DNA from: an uncultured Paracoccaceae bacterium
GTDB lineage: Bacteria > Pseudomonadota > Alphaproteobacteria > Rhodobacterales > Rhodobacteraceae
Direction: 5' to 3'
DNA length: 64,000 nucleotides
Assembly: GCA_937864535.1 (NCBI GenBank)
Contig: CALMJS010000014.1
Span: 124,001 to 188,000, forward strand
Within the stretch, counting starts at the first letter, position 1. Each line of letters opens with the position of its first letter. Shown one piece after another: positions 51,567-61,282 of this stretch. A program made the translations under genes and the position numbers. The notes beneath the pieces are model-generated. The model was not told the DNA's origin. It worked only from the letters and a program-made list of their open reading frames with translations, and ran no database searches.

Positions 51567-53384
51567 ATGTTCGAAACAGAACGAGTGTTTGATGCGGAAA
51601 TGGCCAGCGGCAAATCGCTGGGCGATCTGCCGGAATGGGACCTGTCGGATCTCTATCCTGCACCCGATAGCGCGGCGCTGAACACCGATATGGCGTGGCT
51701 CGGGACGGAATGTGCCGCCTTTGCGACCGACTATCAGGGCAAACTCGCCGACCTCGACGCTCAGGACCTGCTGACGGCCATCCGCCGCTATGAACAGATC
51801 GACATCATCGCGGGCCGGATCATGTCCTATGCCGGACTGCGCTACTACCAGCTGACCACGGACCCGGCGCGCGCCAAATTCATGGCCGATTGTCAGGACA
51901 AAATCACCACCTTCACCACGCCTTTGGTGTTCTGGTCGCTGGAATTCAACCGTATCGCCGACGACCGCTATCAGGCCCTGATTGCCTCTAACGCGGATCT
52001 GGCACGCTATCGTCCGGTTCTGGACCGCATGCGCGCGATGAAGCCCTACCAACTCTCGGACGAGCTGGAACAATTCCTTCACGACCAGTCTGTGGTCGGC
52101 GCCGCCGCGTGGAACCGCCTGTTCGACGAAACCACTGCCGCACTGGAATTCACCATCGACGGTGAGACTCTGAATATCGAGGGCATTCTCGACCTCGGCT
52201 CCGAACAGGACCGCAGCAAGCGTGAGGCAGGGTCCCGCGAAATGGCCCGCGTCTTTGGCGCAAACATCAAAACCTTTGCCCGTATCCATAACACGCTGGC
52301 CAAGGAAAAAGAGATCGAGGATCGCTGGCGCGGCTTTGAAACCCCTCAAATGGCCCGCCACCTGTCCAACCACGTCGAACCCGAGGTGGTCGAGGCGCTG
52401 CGCAACGCCGTCGTCGCCGCCTATCCCCGCCTGTCGCACCGCTACTACCGGCTCAAGGCCAAGTGGATGGGTCTGGACAAAATGCAGGTCTGGGACCGCA
52501 ACGCCCCCCTGCCGATGGAAACCAAACGCACCGTCACCTGGGACGAGGCGGAGCGGATCGTCATGGACGCCTATGGGGCCTTTGACCCGCGCATGGCCGA
52601 TCTGGCAGAACCCTTCTTCCGCAAGGGCTGGATCGACGCGGCGGTCAAACCGGGCAAATCGCCGGGCGCCTTTGCGCATCCCACAGTGTCGACTGTACAT
52701 CCCTATGTGATGTTGAACTATCTGGGCAAACCGCGCGACGTGATGACGCTTGCCCATGAACTCGGCCATGGCGTGCATCAGGTACTGGCTGCAGGGCAGG
52801 GGGAACTCTTGTCCTCGACCCCGCTGACCTTGGCCGAAACCGCTTCGGTCTTTGGCGAAATGCTGACCTTCCGCGCCCTCTTGGCCCGAGCCAAGGATCA
52901 ACAGGAACGCAAGGTCCTCCTCGCCGGCAAGGTCGAGGATATGATCAACACCGTTGTCCGGCAGATCGCCTTCTATGATTTCGAATGCAAACTCCACGCG
53001 GCGCGGTCCCAGGGTGAACTGACCCCGGACGATATCAACGCGCTGTGGATGTCCGTTCAGGGCGAGAGCCTCGGCGACGCGTTCGAATTCATGCCCGGAT
53101 ATGAAACCTTCTGGGCCTATATCCCGCATTTCGTCCATTCGCCGTTCTACGTTTACGCCTACGCCTTTGGTGACGGCCTCGTGAATGCGCTCTATGCGGC
53201 TTATGAACAGCAGGGCGACAGCTTCAAGGACCAGTACTTCGCGCTGCTCGGTGCAGGGGGCTCGCAACACCACCGCGATCTCTTGGCGCCTTTCGGCCTT
53301 GACGCCAGCGATCCGGCCTTCTGGGACAAGGGGCTTTCGATGATCGAAGGGTTCATCGACGAACTCGAAGCCATGGAAGGCTAA
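51567..53384 (+). CDS. pepF: M3-family oligoendopeptidase F
   Basis: This 605-residue zinc metallopeptidase has the HELGH active site (His397, Glu398, His401) in TLAHELGHGVHQ and the further ligand Glu in the LAETASVFGEM segment. It cleaves short peptides in the cytoplasm. The start is ATG 51567 after AAAGGAC at 6 nt spacing. The N-terminal half is the helical cap typical of the PepF/M3B group. It stands alone and is followed by a hairpin repeat. Confidence 0.95.
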   Translation: MFETERVFDAEMASGKSLGDLPEWDLSDLYPAPDSAALNTDMAWLGTECAAFATDYQGKLADLDAQDLLTAIRRYEQIDIIAGRIMSYAGLRYYQLTTDPARAKFMADCQDKITTFTTPLVFWSLEFNRIADDRYQALIASNADLARYRPVLDRMRAMKPYQLSDELEQFLHDQSVVGAAAWNRLFDETTAALEFTIDGETLNIEGILDLGSEQDRSKREAGSREMARVFGANIKTFARIHNTLAKEKEIEDRWRGFETPQMARHLSNHVEPEVVEALRNAVVAAYPRLSHRYYRLKAKWMGLDKMQVWDRNAPLPMETKRTVTWDEAERIVMDAYGAFDPRMADLAEPFFRKGWIDAAVKPGKSPGAFAHPTVSTVHPYVMLNYLGKPRDVMTLAHELGHGVHQVLAAGQGELLSSTPLTLAETASVFGEMLTFRALLARAKDQQERKVLLAGKVEDMINTVVRQIAFYDFECKLHAARSQGELTPDDINALWMSVQGESLGDAFEFMPGYETFWAYIPHFVHSPFYVYAYAFGDGLVNALYAAYEQQGDSFKDQYFALLGAGGSQHHRDLLAPFGLDASDPAFWDKGLSMIEGFIDELEAMEG

Positions 53385-53431
53385 TCAAAACAGGGGCCAC
53401 GGTATACCGGCGGCCCCTTTCATCTTTCTAT

Positions 53432-53475
53432 AAATACCTCGGGGGAGGCCCGACAGGGCCGGGGGCAGCGCCCCC
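53432..53475 (+). repeat. Intergenic hairpin repeat (family member C)
   Basis: AAATACCTCGGGGGA is followed by GGCCC-GACA-GGGCC (53447-53460) and GGGGGC-AGC-GCCCCC (53461-53475). It lies 48 nt downstream of the pepF stop, in the same orientation as copies B and D. Confidence 0.75.
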
Positions 53476-53503
53476 GCTTGCGCAACCTCGGTCGCAGCCG
53501 ACG

Positions 53504-53890
53504 TCACGACCCGAAATTATCGCAGACCAGATCCCGTCCGACAGGCTGGAGCTCGTAGACAGCCGTCCCCTCGTCGTCGTTCATGAACACCGCGAGCAGC
53601 TTGCCGTCGGACTGAAAATACCGCCAACACTGCGCCACGGGATCAAAATCATATTTGAAACAGATATTGCCATCCTCCGGATACCAGTATCCTGGTTCAC
53701 AGGTCGTACCACCCCAACTCCAGAACACCTTTCGCCCCGGCATGTACCGCTCCAGACCATAGGGCTTCTGGCCGTCATAGCCAAAGTCCAGCGTCCTGCC
53801 CTCGACCAGTTGCTCGAACTGCTCCGGGGTCAGTGCCGTCTGCGCCTCTGCGGGAAGTGCGGCCAGAACTGTGAGGATCATCCATTTCAT
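53504..53890 (-). CDS. Small secreted protein, function unknown
   Basis: This 128-residue protein starts with a signal peptide (MKWMILTVLAALPAEAQT, cleavage after AEA). The mature part has four cysteines (TTCEPGYWYPEDGNICF, AQCWRY, VCDNF) that could form two disulfides, and a repeated aromatic pattern. No family is recognised. ATG 53890 is chosen for the signal peptide, although its ribosome binding site is weak; the frame opens at 53911. It is in the same direction as the next gene and may be cotranscribed with it. Confidence 0.65.
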   Translation of the reverse strand: MKWMILTVLAALPAEAQTALTPEQFEQLVEGRTLDFGYDGQKPYGLERYMPGRKVFWSWGGTTCEPGYWYPEDGNICFKYDFDPVAQCWRYFQSDGKLLAVFMNDDEGTAVYELQPVGRDLVCDNFGS

Positions 53891-53926
53891 ACGCCGACAC
53901 TGCCAAGACACAGGCAGAGTTTCCAG

Positions 53927-54958
53927 TCAGGACTTCGTGAGTGCAGCGACCCGCGGGTCCATCACGCGCCGCCACAGTGGCGGCACCAGCGCGACACAGG
54001 CCATCACAGGCAGCGACCGCGGCAACATCGGCGCGGGCGGCAAATCCAGCCCGGGATAGGCTGTCATCGGGTGCGCATGGTGATCCGAATGGCGCGGCGC
54101 ATTCAGCATCAGCGCAGAGGAAAACCAATGGGGACTGTTCCAGCTGTGTTCTGCGCGGACGGGCTCGATCTTGCCGCTCTCATCGGTCCTGCGCGTCAAC
54201 CCGTAGTGCTGAACATAGTCCGATAACAGCAATTGGACCTGCGCCAAGGCAACCAGCATCAGGTACCATGCCAGCCCTGACCAGCCGAGCACAAGCAGGA
54301 CAGTCCCGACCAGAACAGTTTCTCCCAGCAGGTAGCCCAGATAGGGATGGCGCCATCGCGGCCGCCCGACGCGCGCCAGACGGTCACGCTCCGCGATCCA
54401 GCCTTTGCGAAACGATCCCCGCCATGCCCGCCCCGCAAACCGATAGAACGACTCGCCGGCCCGCGCTGAATTGGGGTCCTCTTTCGTGGCTACCTTGGGG
54501 TGATGCACCAGCACATGCGCCGAGGCGTGATGCCCGAACAGCAGGCTGACATAGACCGCAATCCCCAGCCTCCTCAGCCCGCGGTCCGTCCGATGGATCA
54601 ACTCGTGTGCGTTCGAATTGCTCACCTGCCCAAAGTACAGCCCGGCGGCAAACCACAGAACCACCTTGGACCACAGCGGCGCGTCCGCCACGACCAATCC
54701 GGCGATCACCAGCGCCAGCAGAACCAGATGGCTCAGGGCCAGCACGACAGACAGACCGTTCGCGACCGGAAATTCGGCTTCGGGCACGGGCGGCGTTATC
54801 TTCCGCACCAGTTCGTCCAGTGCTGCGGTAAACAGTGTCATATAGCTGATTGCAGCCACGGCCCAGCCGCCGCCGAGCCATGCGCCCAACGTGATCAACG
54901 GCAAGGGCAACAGCGTCGCCACGGCAAATAACAGCATCGGTCCCATGTGCCGAACCAT
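53927..54958 (-). CDS. AlkB-like membrane hydroxylase (alkane 1-monooxygenase family)
   Basis: This 343-residue integral-membrane di-iron hydroxylase has the histidine boxes HELIHR, HHASAHVLVHH and LNAPRHSDHHAHP with a further HYGL, the pattern of alkane 1-monooxygenase and related xylene hydroxylases. There are about six hydrophobic segments. The electron partners rubredoxin and rubredoxin reductase are not in the window. The start is uncertain: ATG 54958 is preferred, with 55024 and 54946 in frame. Hydroxylation of alkanes or other lipids is the likely activity, substrate unknown. Confidence 0.82.
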   Translation of the reverse strand: MVRHMGPMLLFAVATLLPLPLITLGAWLGGGWAVAAISYMTLFTAALDELVRKITPPVPEAEFPVANGLSVVLALSHLVLLALVIAGLVVADAPLWSKVVLWFAAGLYFGQVSNSNAHELIHRTDRGLRRLGIAVYVSLLFGHHASAHVLVHHPKVATKEDPNSARAGESFYRFAGRAWRGSFRKGWIAERDRLARVGRPRWRHPYLGYLLGETVLVGTVLLVLGWSGLAWYLMLVALAQVQLLLSDYVQHYGLTRRTDESGKIEPVRAEHSWNSPHWFSSALMLNAPRHSDHHAHPMTAYPGLDLPPAPMLPRSLPVMACVALVPPLWRRVMDPRVAALTKS

Positions 54959-55055
54959 ACCAGAGCCGGTGCAAACAGCCAGTTCAGAATGCCCGCAGGG
55001 CTTTCCAAACCGGCCCATACCCATTAGGTGATGGGAAACAGCGTTGGATCAAGGC

Positions 55056-56057
55056 ATGTCGTTTTTCAAAAAGCTCCGGGACCGCCTGACGAAATCGTCG
55101 ACCAGGATTGATGAAGGGCTGGATGCCATCGTCGATGCCGGGGATGCCGACACGTCCCCCCGGGCCCCTGCCGATGATCAACCCGCCGGGATTCTCGGCC
55201 GCCTGACGACGCGCGCGGAGGATCCGCGCCGTGTGCTGGACGACGAGATGGTCGAACAGCTCGAAGAGGTGCTGATCGCCGCCGATATGGGCGTTGATAC
55301 CGCCCTGCGCCTGACCTCTGCCATGGCCGATGGGCGGATGGGCAAGCGTCTGTCCACCTCCGAGATCAAATCGCTCTTGGCCAGCGAAGTTGCGCGCGTG
55401 ATGGAACCCGTGGCGCGCCCGCTGCCGCTCTATGCGAAAAAGCCCCAGGTGGTGCTGGTCGTAGGGGTGAATGGCTCCGGCAAAACCACCACAATCGGCA
55501 AATTGGCCAGCCAGTTTCGCGCCGCCGGCAAATCGGTGGTCATCGCCGCCGGGGATACATTCCGCGCCGCCGCGGTAGAACAACTTCAGATCTGGGGACA
55601 GCGCGCCGGCGTGCCGGTCCTTACCGCGCCCGAAGGTTCAGACCCCGCCAGTCTGGCCTTTGATGCAATGACGCAGGCACAGGAACAGGGGGCCGATCTG
55701 TTGATGATCGACACCGCCGGGCGCCTGCAAAACCGTCAGGACCTGATGGAGGAACTGGCCAAGATCGTCCGTGTCATCCGCAAGAAGGACCCGGATGCGC
55801 CGCACAATACGCTCCTCGTTCTCGATGCAACCACCGGCCAGAATGCCGTCCTTCAGGTCGAGGCGTTTCAGAAACTGGCCGATGTCTCCGGTCTCGTGAT
55901 GACCAAATTGGACGGCACGGCCAAGGGCGGGGTCCTCGTCGCCTTGGCGGACAAATTCGGCCTGCCGATCCACGCGATCGGGGTCGGCGAACAAATCGAC
56001 GACCTCGCACCTTTTGATCCCGATGATTTCGCGCGCGCGCTGGTGGGGTTGAATTGA
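55056..56057 (+). CDS. ftsY: Signal recognition particle receptor FtsY
   Basis: This 333-residue SRP-GTPase docks ribosome-SRP complexes at the membrane. The N-terminal NG domain begins with a short, mostly helical region. The G-motifs are clear: GVNGSGKTTTIGK (P-loop), IDTAGRLQ (G3) and TKLDGTAKGG (G4). The acidic A domain of E. coli FtsY is nearly absent, as is usual in alphaproteobacteria. ATG 55056 is chosen; a TTG at 55044 would add four residues. A dispersed repeat follows its stop. Confidence 0.96.
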   Translation: MSFFKKLRDRLTKSSTRIDEGLDAIVDAGDADTSPRAPADDQPAGILGRLTTRAEDPRRVLDDEMVEQLEEVLIAADMGVDTALRLTSAMADGRMGKRLSTSEIKSLLASEVARVMEPVARPLPLYAKKPQVVLVVGVNGSGKTTTIGKLASQFRAAGKSVVIAAGDTFRAAAVEQLQIWGQRAGVPVLTAPEGSDPASLAFDAMTQAQEQGADLLMIDTAGRLQNRQDLMEELAKIVRVIRKKDPDAPHNTLLVLDATTGQNAVLQVEAFQKLADVSGLVMTKLDGTAKGGVLVALADKFGLPIHAIGVGEQIDDLAPFDPDDFARALVGLN

Positions 56058-56080
56058 CGCTTTCCCTGCCTTTGTGCTGC

Positions 56081-56126
56081 AAATATCCCGGGGGGAGTCC
56101 CGCAGGGACGGGGGGCAGCGCCCCCC
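56081..56126 (+). repeat. Intergenic hairpin repeat (family member D)
   Basis: AAATATCCCGGGGGGA is followed by GTCCC-GCA-GGGAC (56097-56109) and GGGGGGC-AGC-GCCCCCC (56110-56126). It lies 23 nt after the ftsY stop and 14 nt before the start of the next gene. The first stem has changed on both sides against copies B and C, so pairing is kept. Confidence 0.78.
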
Positions 56127-56140
56127 TGCGCGGGGCCTGA

Positions 56141-57043
56141 GTGTCCGACTGGTTGATCTCCATTGCCGGCACGCCCGAAGGGGCCCGGCTGGCCACCTTG
56201 CTGGCTTTGACGTCTGCCATTGCCCATGCGGTTTTTGGTGCTCTGCAAAAGGGGCGTCACGACCCCTGGATCGCGCGCGGCTCGATTGACGTGTGGCTTG
56301 CGGTGCTCTCAGCGCCCATCGCGCTGTTCCTCGTTCCGCTGCCGACGGGAAATCTATGGTGGATCTTGGCCGGGACCATGGTCATCCATCTGGCCTACAA
56401 ACTGACGATGGCGCTGGCCTATGAAAAGGCGGCCTACACGGTTGTCTATCCCGTGGTGCGCGGCTCTGGGCCGCTGGTGACGGTTTTGGCCGCCTCGCTG
56501 TTTTTCCACGAACATTTTTCTGCTGTGCAGTGGATCGGGGTGGCCTGTCTCTCTGGCGGGATATTGCTCTTGGCGCTGCGCAACCTCTCCGAGGAAACGA
56601 TTGATCCGCGGCGTCTGAAAATCGCGTTGATCTGGGCCCTGATGGGCGGTTTGACGGTTGCGATTTATACCACCTACGATGCCTGGGGCATTCGCCAGTC
56701 CACTGATCCTTTCACTTTTCTGGCATGGTTCTTCTTTTTGACCGCGCTCGATATGCCGATAATTGCACTCTTCAAATATCGTGCCTTGCCGGTCCGCCCT
56801 GCGCTGGCGCCGCTGGCGTTGCGCGGGTTTTTCGGGGCGATCATTGCATGGGTCAGCTTCGGTGGTGTGATGATGGCAACCCGTCTGGATAAGGTTGGCG
56901 AGGCCGCCGTGCTGCGCGAAACGTCGACTGTGTTTGCCGCCCTCATCGGGTGGTTCATATTAGGGGAAAAGGTCGGCCCGCGTCGGCTTTTCCTAATGGC
57001 GCTGATTGCGACCGGCGCGGTGATCGTTGAACTCGGAGGCTGA
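56141..57043 (+). CDS. EamA-family (DMT) membrane transporter
   Basis: This 300-residue protein has ten hydrophobic segments in two EamA repeats, the form of drug/metabolite transporters. Segments include ALTSAIAHAVFGALQKG and the second-repeat LIWALMGGLTVAIYTTYDA. The start is GTG 56141, 14 nt after repeat D, with GGGG upstream. Substrate cannot be read from sequence. Its stop is 4 nt before the GTG of the next membrane gene. Confidence 0.85.
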   Translation: MSDWLISIAGTPEGARLATLLALTSAIAHAVFGALQKGRHDPWIARGSIDVWLAVLSAPIALFLVPLPTGNLWWILAGTMVIHLAYKLTMALAYEKAAYTVVYPVVRGSGPLVTVLAASLFFHEHFSAVQWIGVACLSGGILLLALRNLSEETIDPRRLKIALIWALMGGLTVAIYTTYDAWGIRQSTDPFTFLAWFFFLTALDMPIIALFKYRALPVRPALAPLALRGFFGAIIAWVSFGGVMMATRLDKVGEAAVLRETSTVFAALIGWFILGEKVGPRRLFLMALIATGAVIVELGG

Positions 57044-57047
57044 GACT

Positions 57048-57650
57048 GTGACTGCAAAACCCATCAACCCGATCCTGAAACAGGTCCTCGAGCTGGGTCC
57101 CACTCTGGTATTTTTCCTGATCTACCTGCGGATCAAGGATGACACCTTTACCATCGCAGGGACGGATTATTCCGGCTTTATCATCTCCGCCGTTGTCTTC
57201 ATTCCGATCCTGCTGGCGGCGATGGGGGCGCTCTGGCTTTTGACCGGGAAACTGTCGCGCATGCAGGTCTTTACAGCCTTTATGGTGATTTTCTTTGGCG
57301 GGCTGACGGCGTGGTTCAACGACGAAGCATTCTTCAAAATGAAGACCACCATCGTTTACGGACTGTTTTCCATCCTTTTGGGGATCGGGCTTTTGCGCGG
57401 GCAGAGCTGGTTGGAGTTCATCCTCGGTGAGTTTCTCCCGATGGAGCGTGAGGGCTGGATGATCCTGACGCGCCGCCTGCTGGTGTTTTTCGGCCTTTTG
57501 GCGGTTGCGAACGAAGTGATCTGGCGCACCCAGAGCGAAGAACTCTGGGTGACACTGGAAACATTTGCCTTTCCGGTGGTGCTGTTTGCCTTCCTCTGGT
57601 CGCAGATCGTGATGCTGCAAAAATACCTGATCGAAGAGCCTAAGAAATAA
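57048..57650 (+). CDS. YciB/IspZ-type intracellular septation protein A
   Basis: This 200-residue protein has five membrane helices and matches the YciB/IspZ family (for example LELGPTLVFFLIYLRI and GLTAWFNDEAFFKMKTTIVYGLFSI). YciB-like proteins are linked to cell-division and envelope synthesis in E. coli. GGAGG at 57035-57039 sits 8 nt before GTG 57048; the frame opens at 57027. It is downstream of the EamA gene by 4 nt. It overlaps the convergent Dabb gene by 11 bp. Confidence 0.85.
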   Translation: MTAKPINPILKQVLELGPTLVFFLIYLRIKDDTFTIAGTDYSGFIISAVVFIPILLAAMGALWLLTGKLSRMQVFTAFMVIFFGGLTAWFNDEAFFKMKTTIVYGLFSILLGIGLLRGQSWLEFILGEFLPMEREGWMILTRRLLVFFGLLAVANEVIWRTQSEELWVTLETFAFPVVLFAFLWSQIVMLQKYLIEEPKK

Positions 57651-57927
57651 AGTCCGCAGCGATCCGCATGTCCCGCAGGGGGCGGACGATGTCGATGGAT
57701 TCCTGGTACAGCGGGTGGGCCTTATAGGCGGCCAGCTGTGCCTCATCCTCGAATTCGCCATAGACCACGACATCGGGCCCGTCGGGGCTGATCGGGTCCT
57801 TGTTCATGTTGCGGCGGATTTCCACGCGGATGCTGTCGGGAATGGTTTCCAGCCGTTTGAGCCCGAACAGGATTGTGTCCAGATGTTCGGGCGATTTGGC
57901 GGTAAAAAAGACGATGTGACGGATCAT
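57640..57927 (-). CDS. Dabb (stress-responsive A/B barrel) domain protein
   Basis: This 95-residue protein is a single dimeric alpha/beta barrel domain (MIRHIVFFTAKSPEHLDTILFGLKRLETIP...PDVVVYGEFEDEAQLAAYKAHPLYQESIDIVRPL). Such small barrels bind or modify hydrophobic ligands, or respond to stress. ATG 57927 overlaps the stop of the GST gene (ATGA), so the two are coupled. The role is unknown. Confidence 0.82.
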   Translation of the reverse strand: MIRHIVFFTAKSPEHLDTILFGLKRLETIPDSIRVEIRRNMNKDPISPDGPDVVVYGEFEDEAQLAAYKAHPLYQESIDIVRPLRDMRIAADFIS

Positions 57928-58622
57928 TTCTGTTTGAACAGCTTTTCCATTTGTTCCTTGGAATAGCCCTTCTGGCGCACTTCGGCGGCAACCTCCATCC
58001 CCTTTGCGACCGCAGGCCGGTTTGCCATCCGCGCCAGCCATGCCGCAACGTTGGGTTTGTCGTCCAGCGTTTGCTGCTGCCCTTCCCAGCCGGCAACCCA
58101 AGGGTAGATCGCCATATCGGCAATGGAATAGTCTCCGCAGACATAGTCTTTGCCTGACAGTTGGGTATTGAGAACGCGGTAGAGCCGCCCGACTTCGTTG
58201 CGATAGCGGTCCTTGGCGTAGGGCAGGTCGTGGGGCGGTTCCATCGCGGGGGCGTACTTCAGGAAATGGTGCGCCTGACCCGCCATCGGCCCGACGCCGC
58301 CCATCTGCCACATCAGCCACTGGTCGATCATGACCCGGTCCCGTTCGCTCTGCCCGTAGAACTGGCCGGTTTTCCGCGCGAGGTATTGCAGGATCGCCCC
58401 GGACTCAAAGACCGAGATCGGCGCGCCGTCCGGCCCGTTAGCATCGACGATGGCGGGCATGCGGTTGTTCGGCGCAATCGCCAGAAAATCGGGCTGGAAC
58501 TGGTCGCCGGCTCCGATGTCCACGAGGTTCAATTCAAACGGCAGACCCATTTCCAGCAGGGCAATGGTGATCTTTTTGCCGTTCGGTGTCGGCCAATAAT
58601 ACAGTTGGATCGGGGCGGTCAT
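57924..58622 (-). CDS. Glutathione S-transferase, YfcG/Ure2-like
   Basis: This 232-residue protein has a thioredoxin-fold N-terminal domain (QLYYWPTPNGKKITIALLEMGLPFE) and the MPAIVD motif before the SNAIL/TRAIL-type FESGAILQYLA segment. A helical C-terminal domain follows. The TPNGKK form is close to the YfcG/Nu-class, which act as glutathione-dependent disulfide oxidoreductases. AAAGGA precedes ATG 58622. It is cotranscribed with the Dabb gene. Confidence 0.88.
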   Translation of the reverse strand: MTAPIQLYYWPTPNGKKITIALLEMGLPFELNLVDIGAGDQFQPDFLAIAPNNRMPAIVDANGPDGAPISVFESGAILQYLARKTGQFYGQSERDRVMIDQWLMWQMGGVGPMAGQAHHFLKYAPAMEPPHDLPYAKDRYRNEVGRLYRVLNTQLSGKDYVCGDYSIADMAIYPWVAGWEGQQQTLDDKPNVAAWLARMANRPAVAKGMEVAAEVRQKGYSKEQMEKLFKQK

Positions 58623-58645
58623 CGGGGGTCCTTTCACGGTTGCGG

Positions 58646-58831
58646 CTAGAATGCGGGATTTGAAACAGGCCGCAAGGGCGTTTTCCTTGACCCGTAGACC
58701 TGCGCGGCGTATCCGGCACAGGTGGCGATTTGCACCGGATTGCGGGCCACGATAAATATGCCGCTAAAGAGGACAAGGGCCACCCCCGCGACCTTTCCGG
58801 TCATGGGGATCAAGGCCGAAAGGACTGACAT
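58646..58831 (-). CDS. Putative 61-residue membrane protein divergent from metZ
   Basis: This 61-residue frame has one membrane helix (VAGVALVLFSGIFIVARNPV) and a basic C-terminus. Its ATG (58831) overlaps the metZ ATG (58830) in CATG, and GGAAAG lies 8 nt upstream within the metZ coding region. The stop is 23 nt upstream of the GST start. The similarity of layout to the CATG pair at 36828 supports it, but the frame is short and no homologue is known to me. Confidence 0.42.
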   Translation of the reverse strand: MSVLSALIPMTGKVAGVALVLFSGIFIVARNPVQIATCAGYAAQVYGSRKTPLRPVSNPAF

Positions 58832-60008
58832 GGACAAACTTTCCAAACGTACCCGCGCCGTTCATTCTGGCGTGCGCCGCAGCAAATACAACGAACTGTC
58901 AGAGGCGATTTTCCTGACCCAAGGGTTCGTGTACGAATCGGCTGAACAGGCCGAAGCCCGCTTTGTAAAGCTGGGCGAGGATGAATTCATTTATGCCCGC
59001 TACGGCAACCCGACGGTTGCCATGCTCGAGGATCGTATGGCCGAACTAGAGGGCGTCGAGGCAGGGTTTGCCACCGCCTCGGGCATGGCGGCGGTGAATG
59101 GCGCGCTGATGTCGATGCTCAAGGCGGGCGATCACATTGTATCGTCGCGGGCGCTGTTCGGGTCGTGCCTCTATATCCTCGAAGATATTCTGGTGCGGTT
59201 CGGGGTCGAACTGACGCTGGTCGATGGCCGCGATCTGGACGCGTGGCGTGCCGCTATCCGTCCCGATACCCGTCTGGTGTTCTTTGAGTCGATCTCGAAT
59301 CCGACGCTCGAAGTCATCGATATGAAGGCAGTCATCGACATTGCCCATGCCAACGGGGCACTGGTGGTTGTCGATAACGCGATGGTCACGCCTGCCTTCT
59401 CGGTTGCGGGTGAACTGGGTGCGGACCTGATCATCTATTCGACCACCAAGCACGTGGACGGGCAGGGGCGCTGTCTGGGCGGCATGGTTTTGGGTAAGAA
59501 AGAGCTCGTCCGGGGTCCGGTCGAGGCCTATCTCAAGCATACCGGCGGCGCGATGAGCCCGTTCAACGCCTGGGTCATGCTGAAATCGATGGACACGCTG
59601 TTCCTGCGTGTAGGCCAGCAGTCCGATACCGCACTCAAGCTGGCGGATGCCCTGAATGGCCATCCCAAGCTGAACTCGGTCAGCTTTCCGCTGCACTCCA
59701 GCCATCCGCAGTACGATCTGGCCGCGGCCCAGTACGAGGGCGTCGGCACGGTCTTTGCGATCGACGTCAAGGGCGGCAAAGAGGAATGCTTCCGATTCCT
59801 CAACGCATTGCAGATCTTTACGATCACCAACAACTTTGCGGACAGCAAATCGCTCGTGACCCATCCGGCGACCACGACGCACCAGCGACTGCCGCAGGAT
59901 CAAAAGGTCACGTTGGGGATTACGCCGGGTTTGGTGCGGGTCTCTTGCGGGCTAGAGGACGCCGACGATCTGCTGGCTGACCTTTTGCAAGCGCTGGATG
60001 CCATTTGA
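58830..60008 (+). CDS. metZ: O-succinylhomoserine sulfhydrylase
   Basis: This 392-residue PLP enzyme makes homocysteine from O-succinylhomoserine and sulfide. The PLP lysine is Lys207 in IIYSTTKHVDGQGRCLGG, where the HVDGQGR form marks MetZ against cystathionine gamma-synthase and lyase. The conserved YARYGNPTVAMLEDRMAELEG loop is present. AAGGA lies 6 nt before ATG 58830. It uses the homoserine made by Hom at 14 kb after succinylation, and folE2 follows with a 104-nt gap. Confidence 0.94.
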   Translation: MDKLSKRTRAVHSGVRRSKYNELSEAIFLTQGFVYESAEQAEARFVKLGEDEFIYARYGNPTVAMLEDRMAELEGVEAGFATASGMAAVNGALMSMLKAGDHIVSSRALFGSCLYILEDILVRFGVELTLVDGRDLDAWRAAIRPDTRLVFFESISNPTLEVIDMKAVIDIAHANGALVVVDNAMVTPAFSVAGELGADLIIYSTTKHVDGQGRCLGGMVLGKKELVRGPVEAYLKHTGGAMSPFNAWVMLKSMDTLFLRVGQQSDTALKLADALNGHPKLNSVSFPLHSSHPQYDLAAAQYEGVGTVFAIDVKGGKEECFRFLNALQIFTITNNFADSKSLVTHPATTTHQRLPQDQKVTLGITPGLVRVSCGLEDADDLLADLLQALDAI

Positions 60009-60078
60009 TGACTGATCCGCGCGACGGTTCCAAGCGTATACCCTTCGCATTTGATGGAAAACTGTCGCGCGCATCCCA

Positions 60079-60084
60079 TATAAT
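60079..60084 (+). promoter_or_regulatory. Candidate folE2 -10 box
   Basis: TATAAT (60079-60084) is a perfect -10 hexamer 28 nt before the folE2 ATG. No good -35 is at 16-18 nt (TTGATG at 60051 is 22 nt away), so an activator may be needed or the match may be chance. I saw no Zur box. Confidence 0.4.
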
Positions 60085-60112
60085 GGGGCGTGCCACTGCG
60101 GGAGGCTCCGAC

Positions 60113-61216
<1,104 letters not shown>

Positions 61217-61282
61217 ACCGCGGGACGGGAGGACGGGCTCGGGCGCTTGACACCCGGCCCGCCACGGGCCAAGCCTTGGCGC

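Noticed and set aside
51510-53273. A 587-codon minus-strand frame opposite pepF
   Set aside because: pepF has the HELGH site and a ribosome binding site; the antisense frame is a codon-bias shadow.
60009-60112. Zur box before folE2
   Set aside because: FolE2 is often zinc-regulated, but no palindrome of the alphaproteobacterial Zur type is present; only a TATAAT hexamer stands out.
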